Part shown: in pieces, positions 12,660 through 22,752 of the stretch
Layout: every line of letters begins with the position of its first letter
Numbering within the stretch: the stretch's first letter is position 1
From: Panagrolaimus kolymaensis
Taxonomy: Eukaryota > Nematoda > Chromadorea > Rhabditida > Panagrolaimidae
Length of the DNA stretch: 64,000 bases
Assembly (NCBI GenBank): GCA_028622995.1
Contig: JAJQJQ010000006.1
Coordinates: forward strand, 3,472,001 to 3,536,000
Reading direction: 5' to 3'
Made by a program: the position numbers and the translations under genes
The notes under the pieces: generated by a model
Databases searched by the model: none
Seen by the model: the letters and a program-made list of their open reading frames with translations, nothing else
What the model was told of the DNA's origin: nothing

Positions 12660-12929
12660 ATGGATCACGTTCAATCTGTTATCGAACCTGCAAAGAAATT
12701 CGCCAAAGATTCAATTCGTCTTGTGAAAAAATGTACTAAACCCGATCGTAAAGGTTTGTGCTTTATCTTTTGCTTTTTATCTTTCTTTATTGTAATCTGC
12801 TTTATCTTTTCAGAATATCAAAAAATTGCTTTCGCAACTGCTGTTGGTTTCGCCATCATGGGCTTCATTGGATTCTTCGTCAAATTGATTCATATTCCAA
12901 TCAACAACATCATCGTCGGTGGCAGCTAG
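12660..12929 (+). CDS. emo-1: Protein transport protein Sec61 subunit gamma
   Basis: Small tail-anchored subunit of the ER translocon. Exons 12660-12753 and 12814-12929 give 69 aa, against 68 in most animals. The N-terminal cytosolic half has the family pattern ([20 protein letters not shown]) and the C-terminal half is the single membrane span ending [16 protein letters not shown], nearly identical to animal Sec61 gamma. The single intron splits the GAA codon of the EYQKIA block. An AG acceptor 15 nt upstream of the ATG suggests spliced-leader addition. The name emo-1 is the C. elegans symbol for this subunit. Confidence 0.97.
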   Translation: MDHVQSVIEPAKKFAKDSIRLVKKCTKPDRKGLCFIFCFLSFFIVICFIFSEYQKIAFATAVGFAIMGFIGFFVKLIHIPINNIIVGGS

Positions 12930-13264
12930 AAATGTTTCACCAGAAGATTATATCATCTTTAATTCCATCTTATTATTTATTTAATGGATTCTTTGGACTT
13001 TTTCTTTCAAAATATATTTGTATAACTATTTATTGTTGAAACGTTTTTTGTTTGTTGCCAATTTGGCTGTAATCTAATAAAACTTTTTTACTTATTCGAT
13101 TGTTTTGCTTCATGGATAAAGAAGGTGTTTCCTTAGATATAGCTTTGGGTCCAGACTTTGTTCTATTCTCGATATTCAACTGATCAATGACTCCGAAATT
13201 CACGAAAAAAAGAGAACATATCTATGAATTTTAAGGAAGAAAACTTGTTTCAAATTCGTTGTTT
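12930..13264. other. Short intergenic region
   Basis: 335 bp between two genes on the same strand. It contains the Sec61 gamma 3'UTR with an AATAAAAC signal near 13075 and the upstream part of the phosphomevalonate kinase gene. The spacing would allow an operon, but no clear intercistronic signal is visible. Confidence 0.4.
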
Positions 13265-13877
13265 ATGATGATAGCATTTTGCATTTTCGGAAAGCGTAAA
13301 TCGGGGAAAGACTATTGTGCAGAACTAATGAGATCAATTCTCAATGAAGCTCATGGTCATGCTGAAATTAGAAGAATCTCTGATCCTCTCAAAGAAGAAT
13401 ATGCCTCTTTAAAAGGTTTGGATTCAGCTGAAGAGCTAAAAACTTCTGGTCCTTTGAAAGAAGTTTATCGAGAAGAAATGATTAAATTTGGTGAAGAAAT
13501 TCGAGCTAAAGATTATGGATACTTTTGTCGGTAAAGTTTGTCATGAATTATTATCTTTTTACTTTTAATCTCTCTCGTTTTTTAGGAAATGCCTCGAATC
13601 TCTTCCTCCATCAACCAAATTTCTTATAATCTCAGATTGTCGACGTCCAACAGATTTGGCTTATTTTAAATCAACTTTTACTAAAGTTTTTGTAATTGAA
13701 ATTAGAGCTAAACTTGATACTCGAATTCAACGAGGCTTCATTCATTGTTCTGAAATTGATGAAGCTGAAAGTGAATGCGCTTTGGATGATTTTAAAGATG
13801 TTAATGCTGTTATTAATAATGACCAACATGAATATTTAGAAAATAGCATTAAAACACTTTTGACTAAAATGGTTTAG
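13265..13877 (+). CDS. PMVK: Phosphomevalonate kinase (animal type)
   Basis: Converts phosphomevalonate to diphosphomevalonate in the mevalonate pathway. Exons 13265-13530 and 13586-13877 give 185 aa (human enzyme 192). The P-loop is GKRKSGKD, matching the animal-type enzyme, which belongs to the NMP-kinase fold rather than the GHMP fold used by fungi and plants. Further matches: SDPLKEEYA, GEEIRAKDYGYFCRKCLE, ISDCRRPTDL, and DEAESECALDDF, all at the expected spacing. Start: two ATGs in frame (13265 and 13268); the first is taken. Upstream, TTTTAAG at about 13229 could be a trans-splice acceptor. Confidence 0.93.
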
Positions 13878-14335
13878 AGCTATTGAATAATTATTGATGC
13901 TTAGTTGATACATACTTATCCCACATGTGTTAGATAATACTTACAGTAAATTTTATATATAACGGGTGATTTTTCTAAATAAAGCTTTAATTTTTTGTTG
14001 TTGAAATTTGCTAATATGGTATCCAAATGAACTAAATAAAATGGCGATTACTGCATTTTGGTTTACAATAAAACTCTTCCTTATTTTTCGAAAGCATACA
14101 TACCTCAAATAGTGCTTTCTCTTAATGTAAAAAGGAAGGAAAGACGAGAAAAAGCTATCGGCACTTAAAAAATCAATCGATTGTGGCCATCGAAGAAGGA
14201 CGGCAAAGGTCAGCAATAAAAGCAAAGTGACCAATTTTATGTTTGTTGCCTCGTTTTCATTTCAAACAATTTCATTTTTTTCCCTCTGCTTTTCTTTTTC
14301 TTTGATGACCGTTTTCATTTTTAACATTTCTTACA
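13878..14335. other. Intergenic region
   Basis: AT-rich spacer with the 3' end of the kinase gene and the upstream region of the pseudokinase gene. I see no further gene or RNA. Confidence 0.4.
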
Positions 14336-16757
14336 ATGAAAAAACTTAGCGTAAGTTTTTTATTTTTAACATAGGATGTATGATTTTGAACTAAGATTGG
14401 GGAAAACTTGGCCTTCATTTTCGGCTTTATAGTTTAATCTTCTGAAAATTAACTTTTAATCCTCCACAGCTTTAAAGGTGTATCGAAGAAAAAAACTCCA
14501 TATTTGTTTTTTGAAAATATAATCCAAGACTTTTAAAAGTTTATTTTTTAGTTACCAAATGACCGATATCGTCCAAATGAAAAACTTATTGGCCCTTCAC
14601 TTCCTAATATCATCGTTTATAAAGGATTGGTTGAAGAAAATAAAAATTCTATTTTAATTTGGAGGATTTTGGTTTGTTTCTTTTTTTCTTTCTAATTTTC
14701 TAAAAATCGAATATCTTTTTTTTATAGAAACCCACACAATCCGATATAAATTCATTAGAAAAAACTAAAGGTGTTTCAAAATTTCTTCAAATCATCGAAA
14801 CATTTCAAAGTAAAGAAACCACTCAATTTTTTATTTCTGAATCTCCAAAATTGGGAACTTTGGCTGATTATGTTAAACTTAATGGACCTTTAAATGAAAT
14901 AACAATTCGATCCATTATGAATCAATTATTAGAAATTGCAGATTTTTTACAAAGAAATCAATTAGCTCATTTAGGATTTGATTGCGAAAATATTTTTGTT
15001 GAACCATCTCCTGATGATGATGCTCAAGCTATCATTGTGGTAAGTTATGAGCTTCTAAGACACATTGAACTTTAGCAAGATAAGAAAATATTTTTTAGAA
15101 AGTGAGCCCATTTGGATTGTTACAACATGATTGTAAATTTTGTAGTGAAAAAAGTGAATCTAAAAATTCCGATGATACTTTTTACACAACAGATTATTGT
15201 AAACACATTCGAGATTTATCTTTATCACTGCTAACAATAATGTTGAGTTTAATGCGAGGTCAAAAAAGAAAAGAAGCTCTCTTAGCTACTTCAGAACTTG
15301 CACAAGATGACCATCGTCGAGAAACTGAAGCCCTTGCAAATGAACTCATGCTTAAAGCTTTTTGTGGAAATGTTGAATATTCTGTTGATTGTAAGTGTTT
15401 TAAATTTATCGTTAAAGTTTTAATATAGTTTTTAGCGGATATTCGTTTTCCATTTAAATCTTTACTTGCTTTTAAACACCATCATTTTTCACCTCGTTCA
15501 TTAACTCCATCCACAAGCATATCAGATATTTCTGAAAAATCAATTGCTTCAGCTCCAACTCAACCTGTGCTACCTCAACAACCTCCACCACCATTTCAAC
15601 GAGCTCCATCAGAAGCTTATCAATCTCGAACTCCTTCAAGAACAGCAAATTCGTTTGGAATTGGAAGATCAGCAGCAAGTTTAAAATCAGCTAAATCAAC
15701 AAAATCTTTAAAATCAGTAAAATCTCTTCGATCGTTGAAATCAGGAAAAAGTTGCAAATCCAATATTTCATATGCTGGAGCTCGATGGCCATTACCAAGA
15801 TTGCCATCAATTGGGCAACGAGTTTCAAGAGTAACTGAATATGGAAGAGTGAGTTTCAAATTTGAAGCAGTTGGGTATTTTAATTCCATATTTTAGTTTA
15901 TTTATGAAGCCAATGGTAAAGCAATTTTTGAATACACAAATGGCACCGGATTAGTTCAAGGCATTTGTGAAATTATTAAAGCTGGAGATAAACAAAAAGT
16001 AATAAAAATTAACTTTATCGCTATTTTACAAAAATTTGAAAGTTGCTTTTAGGTTCGCCTTTACAAACCTATCAAATCCGGTCCATTGCCATCTCCATCA
16101 GGAGAGCTTATAAAAAGACACGAAATATTTGAAAAGGAATTTGATTCAATGAAAAAACTTGATTCAACAGCCATCTGTCTTTATCATATGATTTGTAATG
16201 ATGTGGAAGCGTTCTTATCTCATACACCTGCTTGGATGTTACGTTCACCATTTGCATTACAAAAAATTGTTGGAGTTATTATGCATAACGGTGATGTTCA
16301 TTTAACTTTTGCTGATACAGGTTTGAATCTTATAAAAAAACCAGTAAACAATTATTGAAAGCCCAAAATTTTAGGTTATGTTTATTGGCGTAAAAATGAT
16401 TCACCTGAAATTGTATCAATGAATAATGGCCCTGAATTAGGTGATGAACAAATTGAAGTTTTTGAAGCCATTTCTATGGTACTTGAAGCTCATCGAAGTG
16501 CATGGGTGGCTTATCCATTTATTCGAATGTTAAAAACAGATCTCACTTGCCATTTATCTTTTCCTACTCCTATATTTCCTATTAATCCTTCGCAATGCCA
16601 TCCCATGGTTCTTCTTCGTCAACCTCCTCCACTTCATTATAACACGGATGAACAATTTCTTGAAAGTTTAGAAGAGTTTAATCGAACTGCAGGCATTATT
16701 TCATATGGGAATCAAATACCATCAACAAGTGCAATCGAAAATGGAAATGGAAACTAA
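14336..16757 (+). CDS. PLK4/ZYG-1-like protein with a degenerate kinase domain (pseudokinase)
   Basis: Exons 14336-14350, 14552-14671, 14728-15039, 15099-15390, 15436-15848, 15897-15998, 16053-16320, 16375-16757; 634 aa. Residues about 15-245 keep a protein-kinase outline: an N-lobe, then LGTLADYVKLNGPLNE, and a catalytic-loop-like HLGFDCENIF followed by SPFGL. Against HRDLKPEN and DFG, both catalytic Asp residues are lost, the VAIK Lys appears replaced (ILIWRI) and no Gly-rich loop is visible, so catalysis is very unlikely. Residues 247-350 are a Pro- and Ser/Lys-rich linker (KSxKS repeats). The C-terminal half resembles the cryptic polo box of PLK4: NGKAIFEY, then KVRLYKPIKSGPLP, comparable to the IIIYQPNPGRGLP stretch of PLK4, and a C-terminal LEAHR helix. 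That suggests a centriole-linked scaffold, by inference only. The kinase-like origin is fairly clear; the PLK4 relationship is moderate. The 15-nt first exon is the least certain part. Confidence 0.6.
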
Positions 16758-17212
16758 AATTTGCCATAATAATTACATAAATCAGAATCACTCTCAATAT
16801 TTGTTTTTCTTTTTTTGTTTGTTGAAAATTTATTATATTTGTTAAACGCAATATTTTTAATAAAATTAAACTTTTTGGTTAAAAATGAAAAAGCTTTTCG
16901 AAAAGTTAATTTATTAGTAATTTCCTCAAAAGCGCGCCATTAGAACAGGTTCTCGAAGCTACATTAGTACAGTATTGGATATTCTCCAGAAAAAAATGAA
17001 GGCTTTGAACGAAGCCTTGTTTCATCAGCTGCTGAACTTTCTTTGATTTTTGTTGTTCCATTTTATTTCAAAATTTGCATACATTCATGCATCATCAAAT
17101 ATGTTTCATTTGATTTCTTCCATCCATTTTTTTGTTGCATTCGGGTGTTTTTCATTCTTTGTTGTAAGTTTGTGTCATCCTTTTGCAACATAATCAACGT
17201 TCAACATCAACG
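16758..17212. other. Intergenic region
   Basis: The spacer between two same-strand genes contains an AATAAAATTAAAC polyadenylation-like signal near 16859 and a T-rich stretch before the phosphatase ATG. No further gene seen. Confidence 0.4.
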
Positions 17213-18581
17213 ATGACGACATCTGTGGCAAAATCGATTGTAAATGGTACCGTATCTGCTGGAAAAACTCAAATGCCTGGTGCTCCTCCGCCTGCAACAT
17301 CGCCATCTCAAGCATCAGTAATGAAAATATATCAAGGCTCCATTCTATCTGCTCCAACAACATTGGATATTAATTTATTTATTGATCGAATGATGAATAT
17401 TGGTAAACCAAGTACAGGAATTTCAACATCAATAAGTGAACAAGATATTATGGATTTGCTTCTGGTTTCTAAAAATTTATTTTTGGAACAAGCAATGATG
17501 CTGGAATTGGGAACACCTCTCTGCGTTGTTGGTGATATTCATGGTCAATTCAATGATTTGATGAGAATTTTTGCAAAAGTTGGATTTCCAAATACTACAA
17601 ACTATCTCTTTCTCGGTGAGTTGCTTTTACATATAACTTTTCATTGAACTAAACAGCTTGAATTTTTAGGTGATTACATTGATAGAGGTCGAATGAATAT
17701 TGAAACTATTTTATTGCTTCTTGCTTTTAAGGTTGGTTTTTTGCTTTCCTTTTACTTACTTAATGTCACTCCTCATATTTTAGGTCAAATATCCGAACAA
17801 CTTCTTTCTCTTACGTGGTAACCATGAAACTCAACTCGTCAATCGTATTTATGGCTTTTATGAAGAATTGAATCGTCGCTATCATTCTGCTCGTCTATAT
17901 ACAACTTTTCAAGATGTCTTCAATTGTATGCCTCTTTCTGCACTCGTTGGTGAACGCATTCTCTGTATGCATGGTGGCTTGTCTCCCGATCTCTACAAAG
18001 GTGATTCATTGAAAATTCTCAAAGATTTAGCTCGTCCACTTCCTGTAAGTATTCTTTTTCTTCTTTTCTTTAAGAAACTAACATAAATTTTAGGATCCTC
18101 CAAATCCATCGCTTCCACTTGATCTTCTTTGGGCTGATCCTGATTTTGCAACAGACGAATTCAAATTTTCAATTCGTGGTGTTAGTTGCACATTTGGTAT
18201 TAAAGTTGTCAACGCTGTTTGTCAAAAATATAATCTTGACCTTATTTGCCGAGCACATCAAGTTTGTTATTATCCTTTTTTTGCTGCCGTAATCTAATCT
18301 TAACTTTTAGGTTGTCCAAGATGGTTATGAATTTTTTGCATCTCGAAAACTTGTTACTATTTTCTCTGCTCCACATTATTGTGGACAATTTGATAATGCT
18401 GCTGCTGTTATGGTCGTTGATAAGAACCTTGCTTGTTCATTTCGAGTTCTTCGTCCTAAATTTCCTAATGCTAAAATCGTAAGTTTCACCACTTTTTCTA
18501 ATGGTCTCAATTTCACCATACTTTTTTTTTCAGAAAAATACTGAACCTCAACAACTTACAACTTATCAAAAGTTGGCTTAA
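17213..18581 (+). CDS. PP1-family serine/threonine phosphatase, divergent
   Basis: Metal-dependent phosphoprotein phosphatase catalytic subunit. Exons 17213-17615, 17670-17731, 17784-18044, 18094-18261, 18311-18478, 18534-18581; 369 aa. All metal and catalytic motifs are intact: GDIHGQ, GDYIDRG (Val in canonical PP1), [31 protein letters not shown] and [11 protein letters not shown] (canonical APNYCGEFDN). A 60-70-residue Ser/Thr/Pro-rich N-terminal extension precedes the domain, and the C-terminus ends soon after the fold. Nematodes carry many rapidly evolving PP1 paralogues, several expressed in sperm; this looks like one of them, by family resemblance only. The ATG at 17213 is taken; an upstream in-frame TTG is not a credible start. 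Confidence 0.92.
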
Positions 18582-18660
18582 ATGTTTTTTATTTTGTATA
18601 ATATTTGTGCTTTTGTTTTAACAAAATAAATTTTATAAAAAAAAATCGGAAAAAGGAATA

Positions 18661-18749
18661 TCCAGCCAGCCGGATTTGAACCAGCGACCTAAGGATGGCC
18701 ATTAGCATTAAACTACAGTCCTCCGCTCTACCAACTGAGCTATGGCTGG
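18661..18749 (-). tRNA. tRNA-Tyr (GTA) with an intron
   Basis: An 89-nt gene on the minus strand. Acceptor stem CCAGCCA pairs with TGGCTGG, discriminator A. The D arm contains TAGCTCAGTTGG, the anticodon stem is GAGGA/TCCTT, anticodon GTA, and the T arm contains GGTTCAAATCC. A 16-nt intron (TTTAATGCTAATGGCC) sits one base 3' of the anticodon, the usual place for eukaryotic tRNA-Tyr introns. T-runs follow within ten bases. Confidence 0.95.
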
Positions 18750-19089
18750 AATGGAGACGCGTTCACTAGAAAAAGAAAGGAAGAAAAATTTGACACTTTT
18801 TTGAAGAAAGCAATTGAACACCAACGCCTTCTTTTTTTTCGCAAGTGCTTTGACATTTTTGGAAAGAAAACAACCATCAATCAATCAGAAACATATGTTT
18901 TGTATTTGAATGTAGCGAGTTGTAATAACTCATGATAAATTTATAAACTACGCGTGATTACAAATCATCAACTACTTCTCTCCTATCAAAAAAATGAAAT
19001 CAAAACAACTTTATAAACTTTATTAATTTTCACAAAATAGTTAAATTTATTACAAAACATGAATAAACAACAATAACAAATAATCCTAA
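18750..19089. other. Intergenic region
   Basis: AT-rich spacer between tRNA-Tyr and the MITE. On the minus strand it contains an AATAAA-type signal near 19020-19050 that probably ends the mARC transcript, placing the neighbouring MITE inside that 3'UTR. Confidence 0.4.
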
Positions 19090-19289
19090 TTAAAGGGACA
19101 TAGCTATTTCATGCCTTTTTTTAAATTTCGATAGTGGGGACTGAAAGTTACACTTGGTAAGGCGCGTGTTTGAATTACCGTGTAAGACAGAAAGTGACAC
19201 GGTAATTCAAACACGCGCCGCCCCAACTGTTCCTATCAGCCCCAGTATCGAAATTTTTGAAAAGGCATGAAATAGCTATGTCCCTTTAA
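19090..19289. mobile_element. Foldback MITE, TTAA-flanked, about 200 bp
   Basis: The two ends are inverted copies: TTAA then AGGGACATAGCTATTTCATG at the left, and the reverse complement at the right, for about 44 bp with few mismatches. A second, perfect 23-bp inverted repeat (starting GGCGCGTGTTTGAATTACCG) surrounds a 13-nt loop in the middle, so nearly the whole element folds on itself. The shared terminal TTAA may be a target-site duplication, as for piggyBac-like elements, but the ends do not show a CCC start, so the superfamily is open. No coding capacity. The right end overlaps the stop codon of the mARC gene. Confidence 0.85.
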
Positions 19290-20580
19290 AGTGAAGTTGG
19301 CTTATATCTTATTAAAGCTTTGTCACCAATTTTGATTTTACCAAATTTCGTTCCAACACCATAAACACCAAGAACAGGCGAATTTTGATATTTATCTCGA
19401 AGACGACCATTAGGAGCAAGCCGATATTCTCGAAGAGTTTTCAATGGTTGATATGTGAGATCCATGACGCCAGTTTCAGGATTTACCGTAGTTAAGACGC
19501 ATCTGAAATCGAACAAAATTTTTAAACTCATAAAGTTTTTTACAAACGATTAACCTTGTACAAGGAGAATAGCATGTAAATTCAGTTACACCAATTTTAA
19601 TTTGAAGCCATCGATCTTCTTCAAAAGGTTTGAGACCAGATATTGCAATAGTTGGTCGAAAATTTTTCATAGTGACTTGTTTGATACCATTTTCAGTAAG
19701 ATGTTCATTAAGATCTTCAACGGATGATTCATTCATAAACATGAAAGCACCTTGATCGTGAAACATTGGCTAAAATTACCGTAATTAGTAACATTTTTAA
19801 AAGTAAAATTCAGTCAGTTTTGTAAAGCAAAATCTTATTTCAGCCAAAGCATGATAAAGAAAGCTTACAGTATCTTCCACTTCTGGAACTTGATTATTCC
19901 AATAAGAATCATCACTTTTCAAATCACGCTTTAGTGATAAAAATGGAGTAAAAAACAGGAGACGAATTTGACGATTTTCTCCTGTTCCAAGATATTCTTC
20001 AATGAATTTTCCAACTTCGTCACCACAATCGAGACCTTCTTGTGGTTTATTGAAGATGCTAAACCAAGAAAATTTTTTGAGAAGATGAAAAAAAATAAGT
20101 AATAACCTTGCAACCCTGATGTCATTTCGGCTGATGACTTCTTGAATGTTCACTTCAAAAGTTTTGCCTTCGGGAGTTCGAAGATGCAATAATCCATCTT
20201 TGACTTCATTTTCAAGAATTACGAGTTTAGGATATTGTCTTCCTGATTGTAAAATGTAATCATGAGCTGCATCAACAACGATAAATTGACGATCATGATT
20301 TTCACCATAACGAGCTCCACGAGGTTCAGTTTCAATGAAATCAACCTCAAAAATATTTTTGGATGCGCTTAATTACAAAAACTTGAACAACGCTTACATT
20401 TAGCGGCTTACAAGATTTTACAGGATAAACAAACACCTTTGATACTTCACCAGCTTCGATGAAATCTGAATTCCAATAATTTGAGGCCGCTTTTTGTCGG
20501 CGATAATAAAGAAAATATGCTGCTGATATTAAAGCAGCGCCAGCTGCTATTGATGCAATAATTGGCTTTGAAAGAACCAT
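19286..20580 (-). CDS. Mitochondrial amidoxime-reducing component (mARC), MOSC domain
   Basis: Molybdenum cofactor enzyme of the outer mitochondrial membrane that reduces N-hydroxylated compounds with cytochrome b5. Exons on the minus strand: 20580-20398, 20345-20107, 20058-19869, 19769-19555, 19502-19286; 347 aa (human about 337). Residues 5-25 form a single N-terminal membrane anchor followed by YYRRQK. The MOSC N-terminal beta-barrel (VSKVFVYPVKSCK) and MOSC domain follow, with the cofactor Cys in TRCVLTTVNPETG and the end GKIKIGDKALIRYK. The exon 2 acceptor (TTTTTGAG) is atypical. The stop codon TAA falls in the TTAA at the edge of the adjacent MITE, but the protein ends where family members normally end, so it does not look truncated. 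Confidence 0.92.
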
Positions 20581-21210
20581 GTTTCTCTCTTTTTTTTAAT
20601 GTGTTAAAAGTAAATAAAATAGATCGATCGGTGACAATTTTAAAGAAGTTATTTGGGAAAGCAAAAAAATGGAGAACAAAAAAAGGAGCAGCACACGCGG
20701 GCGGACATACATGTGTTACCAACAAATTTATTTTTGGACTAAAAACAACAATGTCAGCATTTTTTTTTTGTTGATGTTCTAACATTGGAAAAAGATAACT
20801 TTAAGTTTATAGGATTGAAAAAATAAAGAATTATTTTGCACATATGTATGTATGTTCAAAAAATGGGAAGAGTTTAATAATTTATTCGGCATGAATGTAT
20901 CGGATAAAGAAGCAAAAATATAATTAAAAATAATCATGAAATTGAAAGCATTGAACTAAAAATATTAAAGAGCTACCAAATACGCAAGCTTCAGTAACAT
21001 TTGCTTTGAAAATGCGCGCTTTGACGCAATTTCTAAACGAAACATTTCGAAAAAATAAAGCTTCACTGCTTTCCTATTTTCTTGGTTTTGGTTGTTTCAT
21101 CAACTTGATTTTCTTCCTTCTGACGCATATGTTCTTCCATCGGGTTTTGTTGTTGTTGCTAATCTACCTTTATTTATCATGCATTAATTGCTTGTATTTT
21201 ATAGATTATC
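20581..21210. other. Intergenic region between divergent genes
   Basis: 630 bp between the 5' ends of mARC (-) and the RING gene (+). The long plus-strand open frame at 21006-21242 lacks any family signal. An acceptor-like ATTTTATAG ends at 21204, six bases before the RING gene ATG, fitting trans-splicing. Confidence 0.45.
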
Positions 21211-22310
21211 ATGGATTGGGTTCATTGCAATCAATGCTTTAGGATTCCTGGAGGAAAAGAAAAGAGTACATTTTACCTTACATCGTGTGGTCATGTTGTT
21301 TGTAGAAAGTGCTCTCATCAAGGTAGGATTAAATATTATCGTTGTTTCTTATTTATTGCTTTCGTTTTTTAGATGAAATCATGTCAACTCAACCTCGAGC
21401 TTGTGCAGTATGTAACAACGATGCAAAATGCATTGAGATTAATCGCAATCTCAAACCTGAAATGCAAATGTATTTTCGAAATCCTCAAGAATTGGCTGCT
21501 CAATATGCTACGAATATCAAAGCTGTACTCGATTTTCAAGAAAAACAACGATCTCGATTCATCAAACTCCAGCAAGAAAAGGTTAGAAATATTGTACGAA
21601 TGATTCACTTTCCATTCTAATAATTATTAACTATTCAGTATGCAAAAGCTGTCAAATATGCCAAGGAATGTCATGCGTCAGCAAAGAAAACCGAAAAGTA
21701 AGCATTATCACTCTTTTTTGTTGGAATGCGAGTGTTAATGCTACTATTATTTCAGAAAGTATATCCAAGAACAGAAAGAACTTCTGGATGAGAATGAAAA
21801 GCAAAAGTCTACTATCCAAGAAATGCAAGAAAGAGTGGAGCAACAAGCACGTGAAATTGAGCGGCTTAAGAAGCAAGGAATTAAAGGTAAGCCTTTCTCA
21901 TTTACACATATGTCTAATAATCATTTCACTTTTTAGGAGGTCGGCATCCAAGTCTCAACGGTAACACTCCAATCCTTCCTTTATCTTTCACCAATGTTCC
22001 TCATAGTACTCCTGCTGATGTAAGATTCTTTATTAACCTTGTTTTTTGATTTATAATTTCATTAATATTTTAGAGAGTTACTCAAGTGCGTACTAATGGC
22101 AAATCGACGACTCCTCTGCAAGATCTCTTTGGTCATATGAATGATTCGGTGGTATCTTCTGATGTTGGGATTACAACTCCAGTTATGTTGGGAATCTCAA
22201 AAAAGCCTAAACCAAATGTTTTTGGAAAAAAGTAAGTCATTTTCTCATTCATTTTTCCCATTACTAATATTATTTTTTTCAGCTCTCCTTTCAACCCATT
22301 ATTTAATTGA
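21211..22310 (+). CDS. ZHP-3/RNF212 (Zip3)-type RING finger protein
   Basis: This family acts as SUMO/ubiquitin ligases along the synaptonemal complex and controls meiotic crossovers. Exons 21211-21322, 21373-21581, 21639-21697, 21756-21886, 21937-22019, 22074-22231, 22283-22310; 259 aa. The N-terminal RING begins at the third residue and reads WVHCNQCF ... [14 protein letters not shown] ... [10 protein letters not shown], the spacing and FYLTSCGH core typical of ZHP proteins. [12 protein letters not shown] follows, then a coiled coil at about residues 95-170 ([19 protein letters not shown] and neighbours) and a Ser/Thr-rich tail ending SPFNPLFN. Which of the four C. elegans zhp paralogues it matches is uncertain. 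The single-residue exon junctions are all in frame. Confidence 0.88.
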
Positions 22311-22752
22311 ATCTTGTACAAACCGATGTTGTTGTAAATTGTTAATACCATAAATTTTTTAATCAACTTATTTTTAATGTTATTTTAATAAATAAATTTT
22401 TTGTTTTAAACTTTGTCTCTTATTACAAAACAGGTCATTGAAGTGGAATGAAGAAAACGGCAGGATCGATAGCAATGCATATTCATACATATAACATCAT
22501 TAGCCCAATACTAATTTGTTTATTGCTTTTTGCTGCATACATTTGCTCTCAAGGTATCCAATCAATGGCTAGGTCACATCAAAAGAAGGAAAAAAACAAA
22601 AATAGGCAAAAACACTTGATTTGGTCAAAACAAAAAATATTCAAAAACTTGTTGCAATCACATTTGATATTTTTCATTCTTTCATTTTATTGGTTGTGCA
22701 ATTATTACCTCTTCTTTGGCTCTTGATTGAATAAATTTTTAATTTCTAAAAT
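22311..22752. other. Intergenic region upstream of Hsp70
   Basis: Contains the RING gene 3'UTR (AATAAATAAA near 22388) and the Hsp70 upstream region. I found no clear run of GAA/TTC heat shock units here. Confidence 0.4.

Noticed and set aside
21006..21242. 78-aa hydrophobic open frame upstream of the RING gene.
   Set aside because: It ends across the RING gene start in a different frame; the RING start at 21211 has a strong family match and a trans-splice-like acceptor.
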